A stretch of DNA of 64,000 nt, from the NCBI GenBank assembly GCA_014526335.1, contig JACTAT010000020.1:310001-374000 (forward strand). The letters run 5' to 3'. Below the pieces are notes generated by a model. That model did not search any database, had not been told where the DNA came from, and saw only the letters and a list, made by a program, of their open reading frames with translations. The DNA is from Chrysaora quinquecirrha (Eukaryota; Cnidaria; Scyphozoa; Semaeostomeae; Pelagiidae). The position numbers were made by a program, and so were the translations under genes. Shown in pieces: positions 1-13,463 of the stretch (positions within the stretch are counted from its first letter, which is position 1; every line of letters begins with the position of its first letter).

Positions 1-110
1 TTCCCACACCAGCAGCCTATTATGCTATTTAAGAGGACTTTGAAACAGGGTCTTGAAGCCTCTTTAGACAATGTGATGCTCGACATGATTATTTTTCCCT
101 TTAATTCAAG

Positions 111-3100
111 ACTGCACTTCTGTTCGTAACTTCTAGAAAAAATCTTGATGTGGAATCAAAGCAGAGAATCATCGATGACGTTTTAGATCTTACAGAAGGA
201 AGTGAAAAAGAGGTAAGGGCCGTAGGGAAATTCTGTTTAGCAAGACTTGCATTATCTATCAAATAGAAAACCGAAACCCGAATGTTGTCGTTTGTCTGAT
301 ACCCAAGATTGAAAAACTAGTCCTGGTCATCATGCAATCAATTGATAAAAGTAGGAAATAGCAGACATTTTAATGTGAAAAAATTTTCTGGTTAGGAACT
401 TTAATAATGCTTCTTACCTAAACGAAGTATACGGAAAGCATTTTTGAGTAATTCTAATAGCCATAAAATTGCACTATGGTATGTTTCTTGAAATCTAATT
501 AGCAAATCTAAGCGAAAAAATAAAAAAACAATAGAACAAAAGGGGTTTAACAATAGCAAAAGAAAAATAGAAAAAGCGGTGTTAATAACAAAGGTTTAAA
601 TTGTAATGGTATAGTTGTTTATTAAGCCATTACGTAGAAAATATTATGTGCATTAACCTAACCCTAACCCTAACCCTACGTTCTATGATATAGATTTGCA
701 ATTTTTTTATTCCCACAACTGCAACAGATGTTAAACATTTGGAGAAAAAGTTTACGTTTTTAGCAAACAAAAATTGCTGACGTCGTATTTTAGTCTTGTG
801 CTGTTGCTGAAAAGATTTGATTTTACGCAGTCAGAAATTTAGCGTTCTGACATCAGCGGAGTAGCACTTGAAGACAACTCGAAAATCATAAATTTGGGGT
901 TTTATTGTTTAATTTGTACACTTAGGGCGTCAGAGTGCAACGAAGGCACAAAAACCGTCGGAAGGAATCTCGGATTGGGTGTGGGTGGGGGGGGGGCTGA
1001 GCATCTGAAAGGCACTTGATGACGTAATAATTTTTTGACATCATTCTACAAACGTCGTTTGCTTTAAAATTATTGTTTGCAGGCTCCCTGCCCCAAGCGC
1101 TCCCGCTTCCGACGGCCATGGGCTCCATTTTGCACTCCACTAAGGGGAGAAAAGTATTGCAACGCTTGACCTGAAATGGCAGCCAACAGAAGCCGTAGCC
1201 GTAGGCCAAGCCCAAATAACAACATTTACGTAACAACGCCGTGATGGCTCAGGGGCTTCGGCGAACTTGATTTAGGCGGGAAAATTTTCACTATTTCATC
1301 GACTTTCGATTAAAATACAAAGTAAAGGATTTATTTGTTGCTTCTGGTGGAAAATAGTGAAAACCATTGAAGCAGTGCCTTCCAGATTCCGAGCGAAAAA
1401 TTTCAAGAATTATCTTGATAAATATACTTTTGATCCTAGGAAGCTGAGCTAAATTTATTCATCGTGCCAAAATCTTCAGAATAATCATGTCCATTAAACT
1501 CTTGCTGACTTTTAGAAAGTTATTGGCCTATTTTGCTTTTGATTAAAGGATGCTAACTTAAAACTTTGAAGAAGTAACAACTTTTCAAGGCAAAACGTTG
1601 CAACGTCTTTGCTAAGCAATATCTAACCAACGATATGAAATTGGCTTTTCTGAAAGCAAAAGAGTACTTTTGGCTTGCTGTTCAAGCCCAATTGTTGAAA
1701 ACGCATGCGGATGACTTTTGAAACTATATGAAATTTTATGTGAGGCAATTTTTGAAAATTACAAAATGTCAAGCCTGTCTTTAACTGTAATCAGCATGAA
1801 ACTTTGAAAAACCTCCATCACTTGCCTAGAATCATTTCAATGAATTATTTATCTCGCTTGTTTACTCGGAAGGAAACTCCTAAATTCTACGTGCTAAAAG
1901 GTTTCTTAAAGCTTGAAGTTTACGAAGTAACTTAAAGCTAAAAGTTCTGGGAAATCCAGTTTCATTTAAATTCTTTTTTCGGTCTCTATGAATTGGTATT
2001 TGTCTGTTTTTTTTAGGTTATTTTCAAACATGATTGTGTAAGAGTCTTTGAATTTTGTGTCAAGTTTGGAAATGAACGGCAAAGAGATATGATGTTTAAG
2101 ATATATACAGGTAAGTCTTTTACTTCATATCTACATAGATTATCTCTTTAAATTTTGATAGAATTTTTAGGAATTTGATGTTTTTATATGTTTTAGGTGA
2201 TTGCAGAGATAGCATGCTTCGATAATCTGTATTCTTCCTGTCTTTCTTCTTTTTTTTCCACTGTTTCCCGTGTGTAAATTCCAACTGAACTTACAACATT
2301 TTGTCCCACTCTTTGGAAACAGCAACATCAGCGATCAGCAACCTTATTGCTGTTTTCTCAGAGTAGTTCGAGTGGGCCGGAATGATGTTGACGAGTGAAC
2401 AGTAAAATGAATGTATTTGATATAAATTCCCACAAAGTGCATTCCAAAATTCATGAGATGCAAATCTGGCTTTTATGGCTTTGCTTTTTCTTATTTTGTT
2501 GTGAAGATAATGTTGTTCTAAATAACAAAGTATGCGCTCTATATAAATGCATTGCCATGGAACGAAAAAGATTTGAAATTACGGAACACAGTTACATGGC
2601 CTACAATTTCTCCGAAAGCATTCAAGAATGTTTGACAAAGTTGCTTTGGCTTAGCTCTGGCTTTTATGAGCTGAACAACCCTATTACTTGCTAGTTATGT
2701 TGATGGTACGTTTGCGAAATTCGAAAAAAGAAATAGCTGCAATAAGGGTAAAGGTAAAGGTTATTGTATTTATATAGCGCCCTAACTATAATTCAATATT
2801 CTAAGGCGCTTCACAATTCTATTACCCCCTCAGCTCAAGCATTTTTGTCTTCCTTGGGAAGTATATTTTTTTCATATATGTTGCTGTTTATTCATATTAG
2901 GTTTTTTGGGTAGTGTAACTCAGTCCATCCAACACTTTAATTCATGACTGAAAGAGATGCGCACTGCGCAGAAGAAAGTTTAAAAAGAGGAAATGTCATG
3001 TGTATAGATGCTAGTCTTAATCGAAGACCAAGGATCAAAATTTAAGGAGCAGATATGAAAGCAAATTATCTCAGTTCTATGTGCTATATGAATTTATTTT

Positions 3101-6100
3101 GATTATTTGTCTATCACTCAGCCCGACTCAGCCCAGTAATGTCGTTGGATAAAATGTCTTGAAGGCTTATCAGCAGGATTATTCAACATGCCGCCTCTGA
3201 CTTGAATGAGTTTCTTAGAGCCACAGGCAACTGAATAATTAGTAATTTGATTTAGTCTTGATTTCTCTTCACACTCTTCTTTTCCGCAATCCAGATGCAT
3301 GAGAAGCAGGTCTTTGGTAAAATTTAAAACCTTCGGATATGCAGTTATTTTAATAACTATTAACTATCTCTTTTGCTCGGCATTGACATCTAGTCTGTGT
3401 CTGTTACTCAAAGCTATTTTATGACTCTATACAATAAATCATTTATTTACAATTTGGATAGATAAACCATAGGTAACGTAATATTCAAATTGTAGATGTA
3501 TCTTGTTTTGTTGTCTGTTATTTGCTTTAGTGCTTGCTTGTTTCTGTACTGATTCTATATTCATTATTGCTATGAATACTGTCCTCGCAAGGGGCAAAGT
3601 TCCCTGTTGTTGCAATCGTAAATATCAGATTGCAATATTTTACTGACTGACTCCGTTACTTTTGTATGTGCAGTGCTTTCTCATGTTTCATCTGTTTGAA
3701 TAATTCTTTATATTTTCTATACTATATTATACATTATGCATTATATTCATTATATTTTATTAACCAAATGATGTTCAACGCAGGCTTTACTGCCGCTGTT
3801 ATTTGTTGTTTGCTGAGGTATACTTTGTTGACGTTATAGAGCACAACATTGAACTTTTGAAGTCAAAATATGCAAAACATTTAGTGAAGAAGTTGATCAA
3901 ATATGGGTAATGTATCATCCTGTTCTTAATCCTGATGTTTATTTCATTATTATACATTAGACTTATTTCAAATCACTTCATCGCTGACTGACGTTAAATG
4001 TGAAAATAAAGCTATCTTACATCTTGCAGAACAGTCTTTTCAGGAACATTCAGTAGAATCAGCCAAAATGCTAGAATGCTCACCATGCTGACTCTAGCCG
4101 AAAGTTCAGAAGGTCATGTAAACACTTAAAACACTGGCAGCAAGTTAAACAGCAGCTGAGTGATATGTGATATCTCGTCTTTCCAAGGCTAAACTGGTAC
4201 TAATGTTCACCCGCATCGCGGGTGTCATGGTAAAAGCGCACCCGCATCGCGGGTGTCAAGGTAAAAGCTAGTCTACTTGTAATGGTTAACATGTACAGTA
4301 AGTGAACCCATTAAGGGAATTAGATTTTAGAAAAAATAAGAACATCATGAGCGACATAATTATAACGAATTTATAGGAGCAGACCCTGGGAGAAATCGAT
4401 TTCTCTCCAGGGAACCTAAATATTCATTCCATAGCATAGCTGTTGTCATCTTCATCATTATCATCATCCATTGTCATTATCATCATTTTCATGAAGTCTG
4501 AACTTCAATTTTTCCTGTGAGCAGAGGGGAAGAAAATGAACCCCAGAAAGAAATGAAGAGACGCGAACGTGAACAAAGGATATTCCGGAAAATGTACAAC
4601 AGATATTTTAATGTCATGTAAAGAAAAGTTGTCTTTAGGTTATTTACCTAATCAATATTTTAGCTAAAGACTGAGAAACTTTCAAGATTTCCTACATTTA
4701 GAATACAGACAATTTAGGCCGAAAAACATTTTAGAAGGTGAAGGCAAAAGCAAGGAAGCGATTCTCCCTTTGTTTTAAACTTTGTAGACTCTTATGAAAT
4801 AGAAAAAAATGAAAATTTAAATCAACAAAAAATATACCTACCTATTCTTAGAAATGTTATTTCATTTTTAAAGCCAAAATAATTCAGAACTTTCACACAC
4901 GAAAAGAAAAGAAACTGGATCGATTAAAAAAGTTTAGCACGTTTCTCGGTGGCCCAGGGGAAAAGCCTTTCCAGTTGAATCGTTTATAAGGCTCAGTACG
5001 GGAAGCCGAACTGTGGTCAACCTAATTTGCATTTAAGCATATTAGTAATATGAGATCTGACAGTTTGCCAGCAGAAAGACAAAAGTATCAGCAAGCACAA
5101 AAATCAAAACTTTTCCAGACCGAGAGAAAATCGAATTTTTAACCAACTTAAAGTTCGAAAAAGATTTAGAAAAATAGATGGTGCACTGCCTTGGGAGTAT
5201 AGGGTTCCAACAAAAAAAGAAGCGCATTTCTAGGTGGCCCAGGAAAAAAGCCTTTTGGGGGCAAAAGTACAATGGGCCAGAACAAAAGGCAACCTAATTT
5301 GCATATAAGCAGATTAGTAATATAGGATTCAAACTTGAATGCCCACTATGCCGACATCATTTCCAATCTTCCTGTAGACGGGCATCTGTTGCGGAACAGG
5401 CCACAGCGGATTTATCTACTCCCTAAGCTATAGATGAAGTTACCTCTTTTACATTCTTGCCTTATATATGATGATTGAAAATGTTGAATTCAAATGAAAA
5501 TAATTGTTTAATTTGTAGGAACAAAATGCAAAGAGGTTTGCTAATCAAAGCTCTGTATGGGAATGTGAAACGGCTGGTTAAGCATAAGGTGAGATAAATT
5601 TTTGCTACATCTCTCAAAATTATTAATATTTTGCACAAGCCATGCATTTTTCCTTTTATTTTATTTACCATACCTTTACAATAACTGTTTGTCGCCGTGA
5701 TTTTCATTTGATCCATTTTTTCTTTCTGTTATTCGTAAGGATGCCTCCGGTGTTGTTGAATTCATATACCATCAGTTTGCTGATTCATCACAGCGTGCAT
5801 CGTTAGTTGAAGAATTTTATGGTCCAACCTATTCTGTGTTCAAGGTATATAAATTTCGTTTTATCGATTTCTCTTAGGACTTTTTGCCACAGAGATACAG
5901 AGTAGTAGTTCTAACTATGCACACTGACCGATTCCAGCATTCGGGCATTTTTGAAAAAATAGAAATTTCTGTTAGGGCATAGATTTGTTTTAAACTTAAT
6001 AGTGCAAGGACTTCTGTTCAAGATCTCTTACCATTGACGAGGGTCTCAGATATAAAAGTAGCAAACATCAGTGAACTGAGCTTTTCATATATGGACTATT

Positions 6101-9100
6101 CTTTTTGGCAATATTCAAATTTATTGACTTTTTTAATATCCATGAGCTTGTCTCATCTATCAATTTTATTAAGTACGACAACAATAGATGAGTGCCTTCA
6201 GATTCTCGTTCTTTTGGTCTGAAGTCGTAGAGTCGAGAGATACTGTGGGAGATAGAAATGCATTCGATGGTATTTAGTTGCGTTCGAAGGGATACATATA
6301 GTGCCAGAGAAGATGGGTTATAATACGAATCAGAGCCAGGAAAAAGTTACGGTCACACGGTCATTGACCGGAGGAAGGTCAACCACAACAAAAGAAAATC
6401 TGATGCCACACCTAAGACATGCATTTTTCATTGTTTAGTAAGGAAGGTTTTCAGCTAGGGGTATTTTTGTCTGGAGGAAGGTAGAACACTTTTCCGGACT
6501 CTGTACGGAATGATGAAAGTTAAATAAGAGAATCGCTACTGGAATACCTTTGATTAGTACCATTGTTATATTAAATGTGCTCGTTTTGTTGTATATATTT
6601 GTTTGCTTTTTACAACAGGCGGCTATTGGAAGAAAACTTCAAGATATATTTGAAAAGGAACCCGACAAGAAACCAGAAATTCTAAGGCACATGAAGGATG
6701 TCTTAATGCCTTTAGTTTGCAAGTACGTTGCTCGTAACCCAGTGCATTTTGAATATTTTATTTCATTATTCCTTGTTTATTTACTTCAGTAGATTCAGGC
6801 TATGGAGCCAGATTTTTTAGCATAGGACTTGTCTACAGTGTATAAAATAGTTCTTCATTGTTTGTTCTTCTTATGCAACATTAGACATCAAAAGACGTCA
6901 TTGTATTGTTGAGGTTGTTTGATATAACTTGAGCTGCCGTTTGCTGTTGATTTTTTTATCAATGAACTCATAATTTAAGCATATAAATACTCTTCCTTTC
7001 ATGCAAATAAATTATTCTAAGAATCACCCAAATAAAAGCCAAAACAGGAAGAAGACTTTGCTAGCCATGACCTTTCAGTCTATCTGAATGAAAACTTTTG
7101 TTATTTTTGTTTCCGCTTGAAAATGCATTAGCCATTCTTCCTACTTCCTTAACGTTAAGTTCATTTTATTTTCTAGAGATTCAGTGACGTTGACCATCAT
7201 CCACAGACCGTTACTGGAATTCTTTACATATGCTGATGGGTCGTTGAGATCTGTAAGCTTGTATTTTTTATTATATAGAGCGACTGAGATTTTTTCCTTT
7301 TAAGCCGTTAGTACAGAAATCATGTTTAGGGAAAATGCTTTTAAAGTTTGATGAAAAATTTTAATTACTTAACTTCATTTTTTTCATCTCTCAAGGAAAT
7401 GATTGAATCGTTAAGAGAACGAACTGTAAACATGTTACATACTTATGAAGGGTCAAGGGTCACAATGAACTGTCTTTGGTTCGGAACTCCAAAAGTAAGT
7501 GGAACTTTGATTGTCCGTCTCTAATTTCACTTCAACGTAATTCATTCGTCAGTTTCTGCAACAAAAGAATGGTTCAAATCATTCAATAATATACTAATGA
7601 ACCTAATTGTGGTTGACATCTTGACATCTTGATTGACAGAGACAAAATACAGCATATTTTCACACTATAAGGATGCCAGTAGTATCTTGTTTCATTGTAA
7701 AAGTCGATGAAAAATCAATGTACTGTGCTCCATCTAATTTTTTCAGTTTTGAGTTCAGAATATAGGGAGCTTAAAGACTATATTTTATGTTAGATTTCTC
7801 TGATAACTATTTGACTTTTCGTGATTTTTTTATCTTAGGACCGAAAGCTTATCATCAAGTCTTTTAAAACATTTTTGAAAAAGATATGCATGGTTTGTAT
7901 AAAATGTTTATTCCTTTAAAAAGTTTGATAATTCAAAATAAATCATAATCAATATTAAAGTATTATGAACATTTTGAAAAAGAAGTATTTATTTTGATTA
8001 GACAGGAAATTCAAAAATATAGAATTTCAACTTAGGCAAACGATCTGGTGTTGGTAAATAAGTAAAGGTTTATAAATAAGCCCCGAATCATTGTAAGTCA
8101 CTCAAGAATTACCCAGGTTATTCAAGAATTGACTTTTGCTGAAATTATCTCTATATTTTTTAATTTCTCATCTTCGAAATTCATATAGAATAAGTTAGGC
8201 CTAAGAGCCTGTGTTTGTTATCAGCATTGTAGAAAATATGGACTTAATTCAAAAGTATTGTCTTTGGAGAGAGCATGTACAAACGAAAACATAAAAGATC
8301 TAGGCCTATACTACTTCTAATTACGTAGTTTTAACTTGAATGAATCGGGATAGGTTGGCATTTGAATGTCTTGTATCAGGTTTGAAAGAAAAGGAAGTTA
8401 ACTGCATTAAAATATCGATAAATTTTATGCTCATCATTCCAAGAGAGGGAAGACGAAAACTTGCGACAACAATTAAACTGATATAAACATGATTTCATTC
8501 TGCCAAATTTCTACTCATTGTTTTGCTACTTTATTGCTTTCCATTCTTTATGAATTTCACGAACCAGATAGCAAACGCACAGGTGCAAGCTAGGGACTTA
8601 GGTGCGCAGCGTGAGAGCTTATTCAACACATTGCTCTCCAAAGAACAATATTTAGATTTGTGCTGTGTGCAAAATGAACCCTGTAAAAGCTAGGCAGTAT
8701 TTTCTTCCGGAAGCACCTTTCAGCTAATGTTCAAAAGGTAAAAGGGGATGACCTGCATGCTGCAACTAGTCCGCCTTTTCCACCTTACATTAACTCACTC
8801 ATGCTGAAAAAAAATTATTCAAGAGCAACCAGAAGAACAATGTAGTAGATGTTTTTCAATAATTCTCGCGTTATATATCTTAGCTTTTTTTATTAAGTAA
8901 TGCTGAGTTCTGATCCTAGCAAAAGAGCCATGACTAAAGTATAAATAGGCATGAATCATGAATCAGAGAATGTCGTTTGTTAGTGGTGCAGGGCACTGAT
9001 TTCGAGCCTAAAAAGAGGATAAGATACGTTTGATAAAGGCTAATACAATGATGATCACTAGTTTGATGATTCAAGGATATGTTTTTTGTTCTGTAATTGT

Positions 9101-11838
9101 TGATGATATATTTTGCAGGAAGAATATGGTCACTTATGCTTGCTAGCAGCCTTTGATGTAACGGATGATACAGTTTTCGTCGCAAAAACCATTTTATCTG
9201 TAAGATTTATGAATTGATCTTCTTTTTGGATAATCAAACGTAATAACTTAAAAGACTGATGAGTGTGGAATAATTCATTTACCCTGGTATTTTTCGGACA
9301 GCTAAAATTTTTAAATTGAGGCATTGAAAATAAAAGATAGGGGGTAAGAAAGTTACTTTTGAACAAAAGTAGCCTTTCCACAGAAGTAACATCAGGTTTT
9401 CGTAAAGTTTCATTTGGGTTTTTGTAATGAGTGATTTTGATAGCCCCTAAACTTTCTGACGGGGTGACCTCATTCTCCGTTAACATTACCAACAAAATTC
9501 TCCGCTTCATTTCTCATTCGCAAAAATAGTTTCGGGGCTTTGAAAGTTTTTCATAGAAAAATGAAACAGGGTTTTTATTTGGGACCCTGCGGTGAAAGAA
9601 TATGATCGCTCCTTCGCTGCAAGGAAATGGTTAAAAATGTTAGACAGTCTTACACACGATGTTGTATCAAGGTTTTGCAAGTAAATCTTATATTTTTTCT
9701 TCCACTGTGTCATTTTGTTATCAGTTGAAATCATTTTGATTTTTCAGGAAATCATTTCGAATTTTAAGACACTTATAGAAGATCAATATGGCAGAAAAGT
9801 GATTCTCTATTTAATCAATGGCCGTGATAAGAGATTTTTTAACCAGCAGTACATTAAGAATCTACAGAAAGGAGATGAAAACCCTACTAGGTCAGTGCCG
9901 TTTTTATTCTCGTCGTCGTGGTAGAAAGCAATGAAATTTTTCTCTGAAGTGCAATTGTTTTTACTGAGCCTATTAGTAGTATGTTTTCATTTTCATTTAG
10001 TAAAAAGAGTGAGGCTGTAAGACGGACTGAATTGCGGAGAGAGATTCTTAATCCTTTAATGGGATATCTCAAGGAAAATATTGAAGAAGTAATTAAAGAC
10101 AAAAGTAGATGTCAGATATTTTTAGCAGCTATGGAACACACTGGAGGTAATAAAACTATATCAAGATGCATACGTTCAATGATTTAAAATTTGCTCTTGT
10201 TGAATGTCGAAATGATTGTTTCATTCCTGTTCTTGATACAATGAGACCTATCAAGGATAATTCATGAATCATTATCACTTTGTGGCAAGGTAGAATGTCC
10301 CATGACAAGCAGACATCTACATGGCATTTATCTCCATGCAGAAGACAAGCGTTGCTTATGGGACTTAATTTTCCATCCAACTGAATTGTTGGCTGTTTTT
10401 CGAAATTATGATTAAATTCGTGGATATGTTGTTTGAGTATGAAGAATGTACACCATGTATAATAAGTACATGTTTACTTCAATTGAATATATGGCCAATT
10501 CAATTGAAACGCAGCCTAAGGCTCTTCAAAACATCGTTAAGGGTTGAGATTTTAATGATGATCATCCCTAATTATTGCTTTTTGAGTTTTCGTTACTTAC
10601 ACGAAAATGTTGATGTAAATATTTCGTCTTATTTCAGAATCCAAGTTCACTAATGAAATAATGAGCGAAATTATCAAATCAATATCAACAAGTTCTAACG
10701 GATCTGAAAGTAGTGAGGTAACTAACTGCTCCCATTTACCTGTAATTTTTTATTTGTTTATTTGTTTATTAAATAATATAATGAAATATATGAAATAACT
10801 AGTTTGATTTCTTATTTTGGTATGTATTTTTAACTATTTAGTAAATAATATCGATCTAAGAATTAACTGCACATTAACCTACACTTAGGTTATTTAGTTT
10901 AACTGATTAATTCGCTGGTTTATATTTAATTTTCATTCGTGATAAATTTTTTTCTAGGACTACATCATTTTTCATCCATGTGGACACTGGGTTATAAAAA
11001 GGCTGATTCAGCAAGACAAATCGAGAGTTGAAAATGGTATTTTAAAACATTTTCTTTCGATTAAGTTTTTTCACTCTTGTTACAGCGATGTATTATGATA
11101 TTGAGGTAAACTATTACAAAAAGAAAAGGATAGGATCACTTGTCCCTTGAATCAGGGTATTATTGACAGTGCAGCTGTTTTTATCACTCTTCGTAATACT
11201 AGTTCTGCGGCGGGAAGTAATGGTTGTAGGTATTGATGGCAAAGATATATTCCACCTTGGTCACTATTGTGATGGACTGTATGATCGGCCATCCTTAATT
11301 TAATTTGGTTATGAATTAAGTTTTGTCTCCTTGCACCCTGACATATCTGAATATCTCTGAAATGAGTATTGTAATTTATTATTAACAGTAGGGTAATAGT
11401 AGTTTATTGTTTCCAGGCGAAGAAAGCATATTCAGTAGACTGTTGGTTGATGCTGTGGATGACAGTGTTTATGAAGAATGGATTCGGCATAACAGAGGAG
11501 CCTTCGTAATTGCAAGGTAGGTTATTTGATCGAGAAAAATATTTTGCCCACAACAAACATTTCCAGAATTTCTATATATGGCTGAATGTAGCAAATATGG
11601 CTACGTTTCGGTGAGAGAAGTCAACATAAGAATCATACCTGAATACGAATTGCGCTATTTCGCACTTTCAGGCCTAGTATTACTTATCCGTATATCTATC
11701 TTCTCATACAGCCTTCTTGAATCTGGAATTGAAGAAGTAGTCACGCGGATTAAGACGAGCTTATTGTCAATGTCTTCAAAGCTTGAACCAGGTCAGTCAA
11801 AAGGAATCGATGTGATAATTAAACTTATTGGTTTATGA
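111..11838 (+). CDS. PUM3: PUM3 (PUF-A / Puf6-like nucleolar protein), 3' sixteen exons
   Basis: PUM3 is a PUF-repeat RNA/DNA-binding protein of the nucleolus needed for pre-rRNA processing (family knowledge). Exons read here, all with GT-AG borders and matching phases: 111-212, 2017-2110, 3840-3906, 5519-5588, 5740-5844, 6619-6722, 7177-7252, 7396-7494, 7839-7892, 9119-9199, 9748-9890, 10001-10146, 10638-10717, 10958-11036, 11417-11516, 11712-11838 (TGA). They join to 508 codons, about the length from residue ~137 to the end of the ~648-residue human protein, so only the basic N-terminal exons are missing, left of the window. Recognisable family segments include HDCVRVFEFCVKFGNE, SKYAKHLVKKLIKYG, LEFFTYADGSLRS, GSRVTMNCLWFGTPKDRK, QYGRKVILYL and HPCGHWVIKRLIQQD. 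No frame is broken, so the gene is probably functional. Introns run from 110 to about 1800 bp. It converges on the GPCR gene. Confidence 0.94.
213..2016 (+). other. PUM3 intron, 1.8 kb
   Basis: Intron between the first two PUM3 exons seen here (donor GTAAGG, acceptor TTTTAG). It holds a short telomere-like run (657-678) and a G-run near 985. It also holds a stretch near 1240-1256 (GTGATGGCTCAGGGG) that resembles a tRNA A-box, as in a SINE head, but no B-box follows. I see no gene in it. Confidence 0.7.
657..678 (+). repeat. Short interstitial telomere-like repeat (CCCTAA)n
   Basis: Three and a half copies of CCCTAA, the complement of the usual animal telomere hexamer TTAGGG, inside a PUM3 intron. 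It is too short to mark a chromosome end and is flanked by ordinary intron sequence on both sides. Confidence 0.8.
2745..2830 (+). repeat. Dispersed-repeat-like segment (TATATAGCGC ... GGCGCTTCACAA)
   Basis: An AAAGGTAAAGGTTATTG lead is followed by TTTATATAGCGCCC and AAGGCGCTTCACAA. This motif pair recurs in many invertebrate genomes as a dispersed repeat; that is recollection, and no second copy was found in this window. It lies in the PUM3 intron between the exons at 2017 and 3840. A genome-wide copy count would confirm it. Confidence 0.35.
4208..4255 (+). repeat. Two tandem GC-rich hairpins
   Basis: Two identical 17-bp copies of CACCCGCATCGCGGGTG at 4208-4224 and 4239-4255, period 31 bp. 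Each is an inverted repeat (CACCCGC / GCGGGTG, 3-base loop). They are strikingly GC-rich in AT-rich intron sequence. Function unknown. Confidence 0.75.
4441..4492 (+). repeat. Imperfect ATC/TCA microsatellite
   Basis: A run built of CATCATTATCATCATC-type triplets in a PUM3 intron. Simple repeat with no coding signal. Confidence 0.7.
4945..5330 (+). repeat. Diverged two-copy direct repeat, period about 284 bp
   Basis: The segment near 4948-5055 (GGTGGCCCAGGGGAAAAGCC, then CAACCTAATTTGCATTTAAG) recurs near 5232-5330 as GGTGGCCCAGGAAAAAAGCC, then CAACCTAATTTGCATATAAG. Both copies end in ATTAGTAATAT. They share order and spacing but are diverged in the middle. The head resembles a tRNA-derived SINE A-box, so two SINE-like insertions or an old tandem duplication are both possible. 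The repeat is intronic in PUM3. Confidence 0.6.
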
Positions 11839-12049
11839 ACAAGTGAAGCTTTCGAATCAATGTAGCTGAACATGTCTAATTATTTGTATTTGTACTAAGC
11901 TTGACTTTTGAAAAATAGCCCATTCATAGATAAATATACTTTTAAAATCAACCCGGATATTAATGTACTTGATAACGTTTTGTAAAATAGTGTTCACAAA
12001 ATATTGCTTCGTGTTTTGTCGACAAATATTTACTTTTACGAACCTGATA

Positions 12050-12541
12050 TTGTAAAAACCCGCATATAAGAACCACCCACTTACAAGAACCTTAGACCTA
12101 AAATTTTATAATTTTACCCCCTTACAGAAAACCTTATTCATCCTGAAATTTATGGCTGGTTAAAAATTCCTTGTGTAAAGAGATTTGATACTGATAAGGC
12201 CCCAATCCTTGTTAATTCTTTTGATTTAAACCTATTTAAGAACCTTGCATCCTGTTTTCCGGAATATTGTAAAAACCCGCATATAAGAACCACCCACTTA
12301 CAAGAACCTTAGACCTAAAATTTTATAATTTTACCCCCTTACAGAAAACCTTATTCATCCTGAAATTTATGGTTGGTTAAAAATTCCTTGTGTAAAGAGA
12401 TTTGATACTGATAAGGCCCCAATCCTTGTTAATTCTTTTGATTTAAACCTATTTAAGAACCTTGCATCCTGTTTTCCGGAATAGTGTCATATGCATAAGA
12501 ACCTAAACAAGGTGATTTGAAAATGTATACGGGTTTTACTG
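12050..12541. mobile_element. TA-flanked mariner/pogo-like MITE with an internal 217-bp tandem duplication
   Basis: The left end reads TTGTAAAAACCCGCATA after TA (12048-12049). The right end, read inward on the minus strand, is CAGTAAAACCCGTATAC, followed outside by TA (12542-12543). TA duplication and CAGTAAAACC-type ends are typical of Tc1/mariner-pogo non-autonomous elements (family knowledge). Most of the body is present twice in tandem (12049-12265 and 12266-12482), with a single clear mismatch (GGCTGG versus GGTTGG). It lies between PUM3 and the GPCR gene. No coding capacity. Confidence 0.6.
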
Positions 12542-12543
12542 TA

Positions 12544-13463
12544 AGCAAAATTTATGGATATCTTGTTAGAGGCCTTTCGCAAAATGTTTTACATTTGTTA
12601 AAGATTGTTTTCCTTTTGCATGCTACCAAGTGCCAAACATTTATTGTAAATGTGTTGACTGTTGACAGTTGGCAACAAATGTTGCGTGTGTTGTAAGGAA
12701 TAAACAAATGAAGTCAGCTTTCTCAATCATGTCACACTTTCAAAGCCCAGCAAATAGGGCAATTTTCTTTTGACAGCTGTGCTGTTGAACTGAATAAAAA
12801 TTCACGTTAGCCGAACATTTTAGTCTGTAGATAAGAAAGCAGTGAAAACAGTCTCACACAGACTTTAAATGACAAGTCTATGAAGACTTTTCATTCAAAG
12901 AAGTCTATGACTTTCCTAAAACATTTCTTACTCTGCTACATTGCACTCACTGTGTTTTGTTAAAATAGCTTTGCTCAAAACCACAAACATTTGAGAACGA
13001 TAAGAAACGAAACAAAATAAACGACAACGTTGAGGAAACTGCGAAATGACATTGAAATGCAAGAATTGAATGTAAAATCCTAAAAGAATTTCTCTTACGT
13101 AGCATGATGTTCTCAATCCTATACTTAGCGTTGTGTCTACGTGTTTCTTTTTTTTATTGTCTATTTACAAAATCACACAGATACCCATATCAGTATTAAC
13201 TCATTATTTTATCTCATTTTGTTTGACATTTGCTCTGAAGTCCCCTAACACATCATCAATCTGCTTCAATTAAAATGTATTCTTTGCAATGCTAGATGAC
13301 GCCTTTAGCAAAACGTTCAAGTTTAAAAATTAAAGACACGCTCTTTCTCATTTAACCTGGAATGATTATGTATTTCATTTTGCCATTTTCATTTATTTCT
13401 CGTTTATGTTTTGATATCATCAGAAGTGTCAGTTGTTTTGCAAAGAACTATATTACAAACAAT
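12544..13463. other. Convergent intergenic spacer between PUM3 and GPCR
   Basis: AT-rich sequence that probably contains the 3' UTR of the minus-strand GPCR near its right end. No gene, RNA or repeat was recognised apart from the polyadenylation signal listed separately. Confidence 0.6.
13392..13397 (-). promoter_or_regulatory. Candidate polyadenylation signal AATAAA for the GPCR gene
   Basis: AATAAA on the minus strand (TTTATT on the plus strand), about 67 bp downstream of the GPCR stop codon. Position and orientation are right, but such hexamers are common in AT-rich DNA. Confidence 0.5.

Noticed and set aside
657..678. Chromosome end
   Set aside because: Only about 3.5 hexamers, internal to a PUM3 intron with normal sequence on both sides.
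922..1236. 104-codon minus-strand frame in a PUM3 intron
   Set aside because: It starts with a non-ATG-like context, spans a G-run and has no domain; judged chance.
1235..1260. tRNA gene or SINE head
   Set aside because: An A-box-like TGGCTCAGGGG is present but no B-box (GGTTCGANNCC) follows at tRNA spacing.
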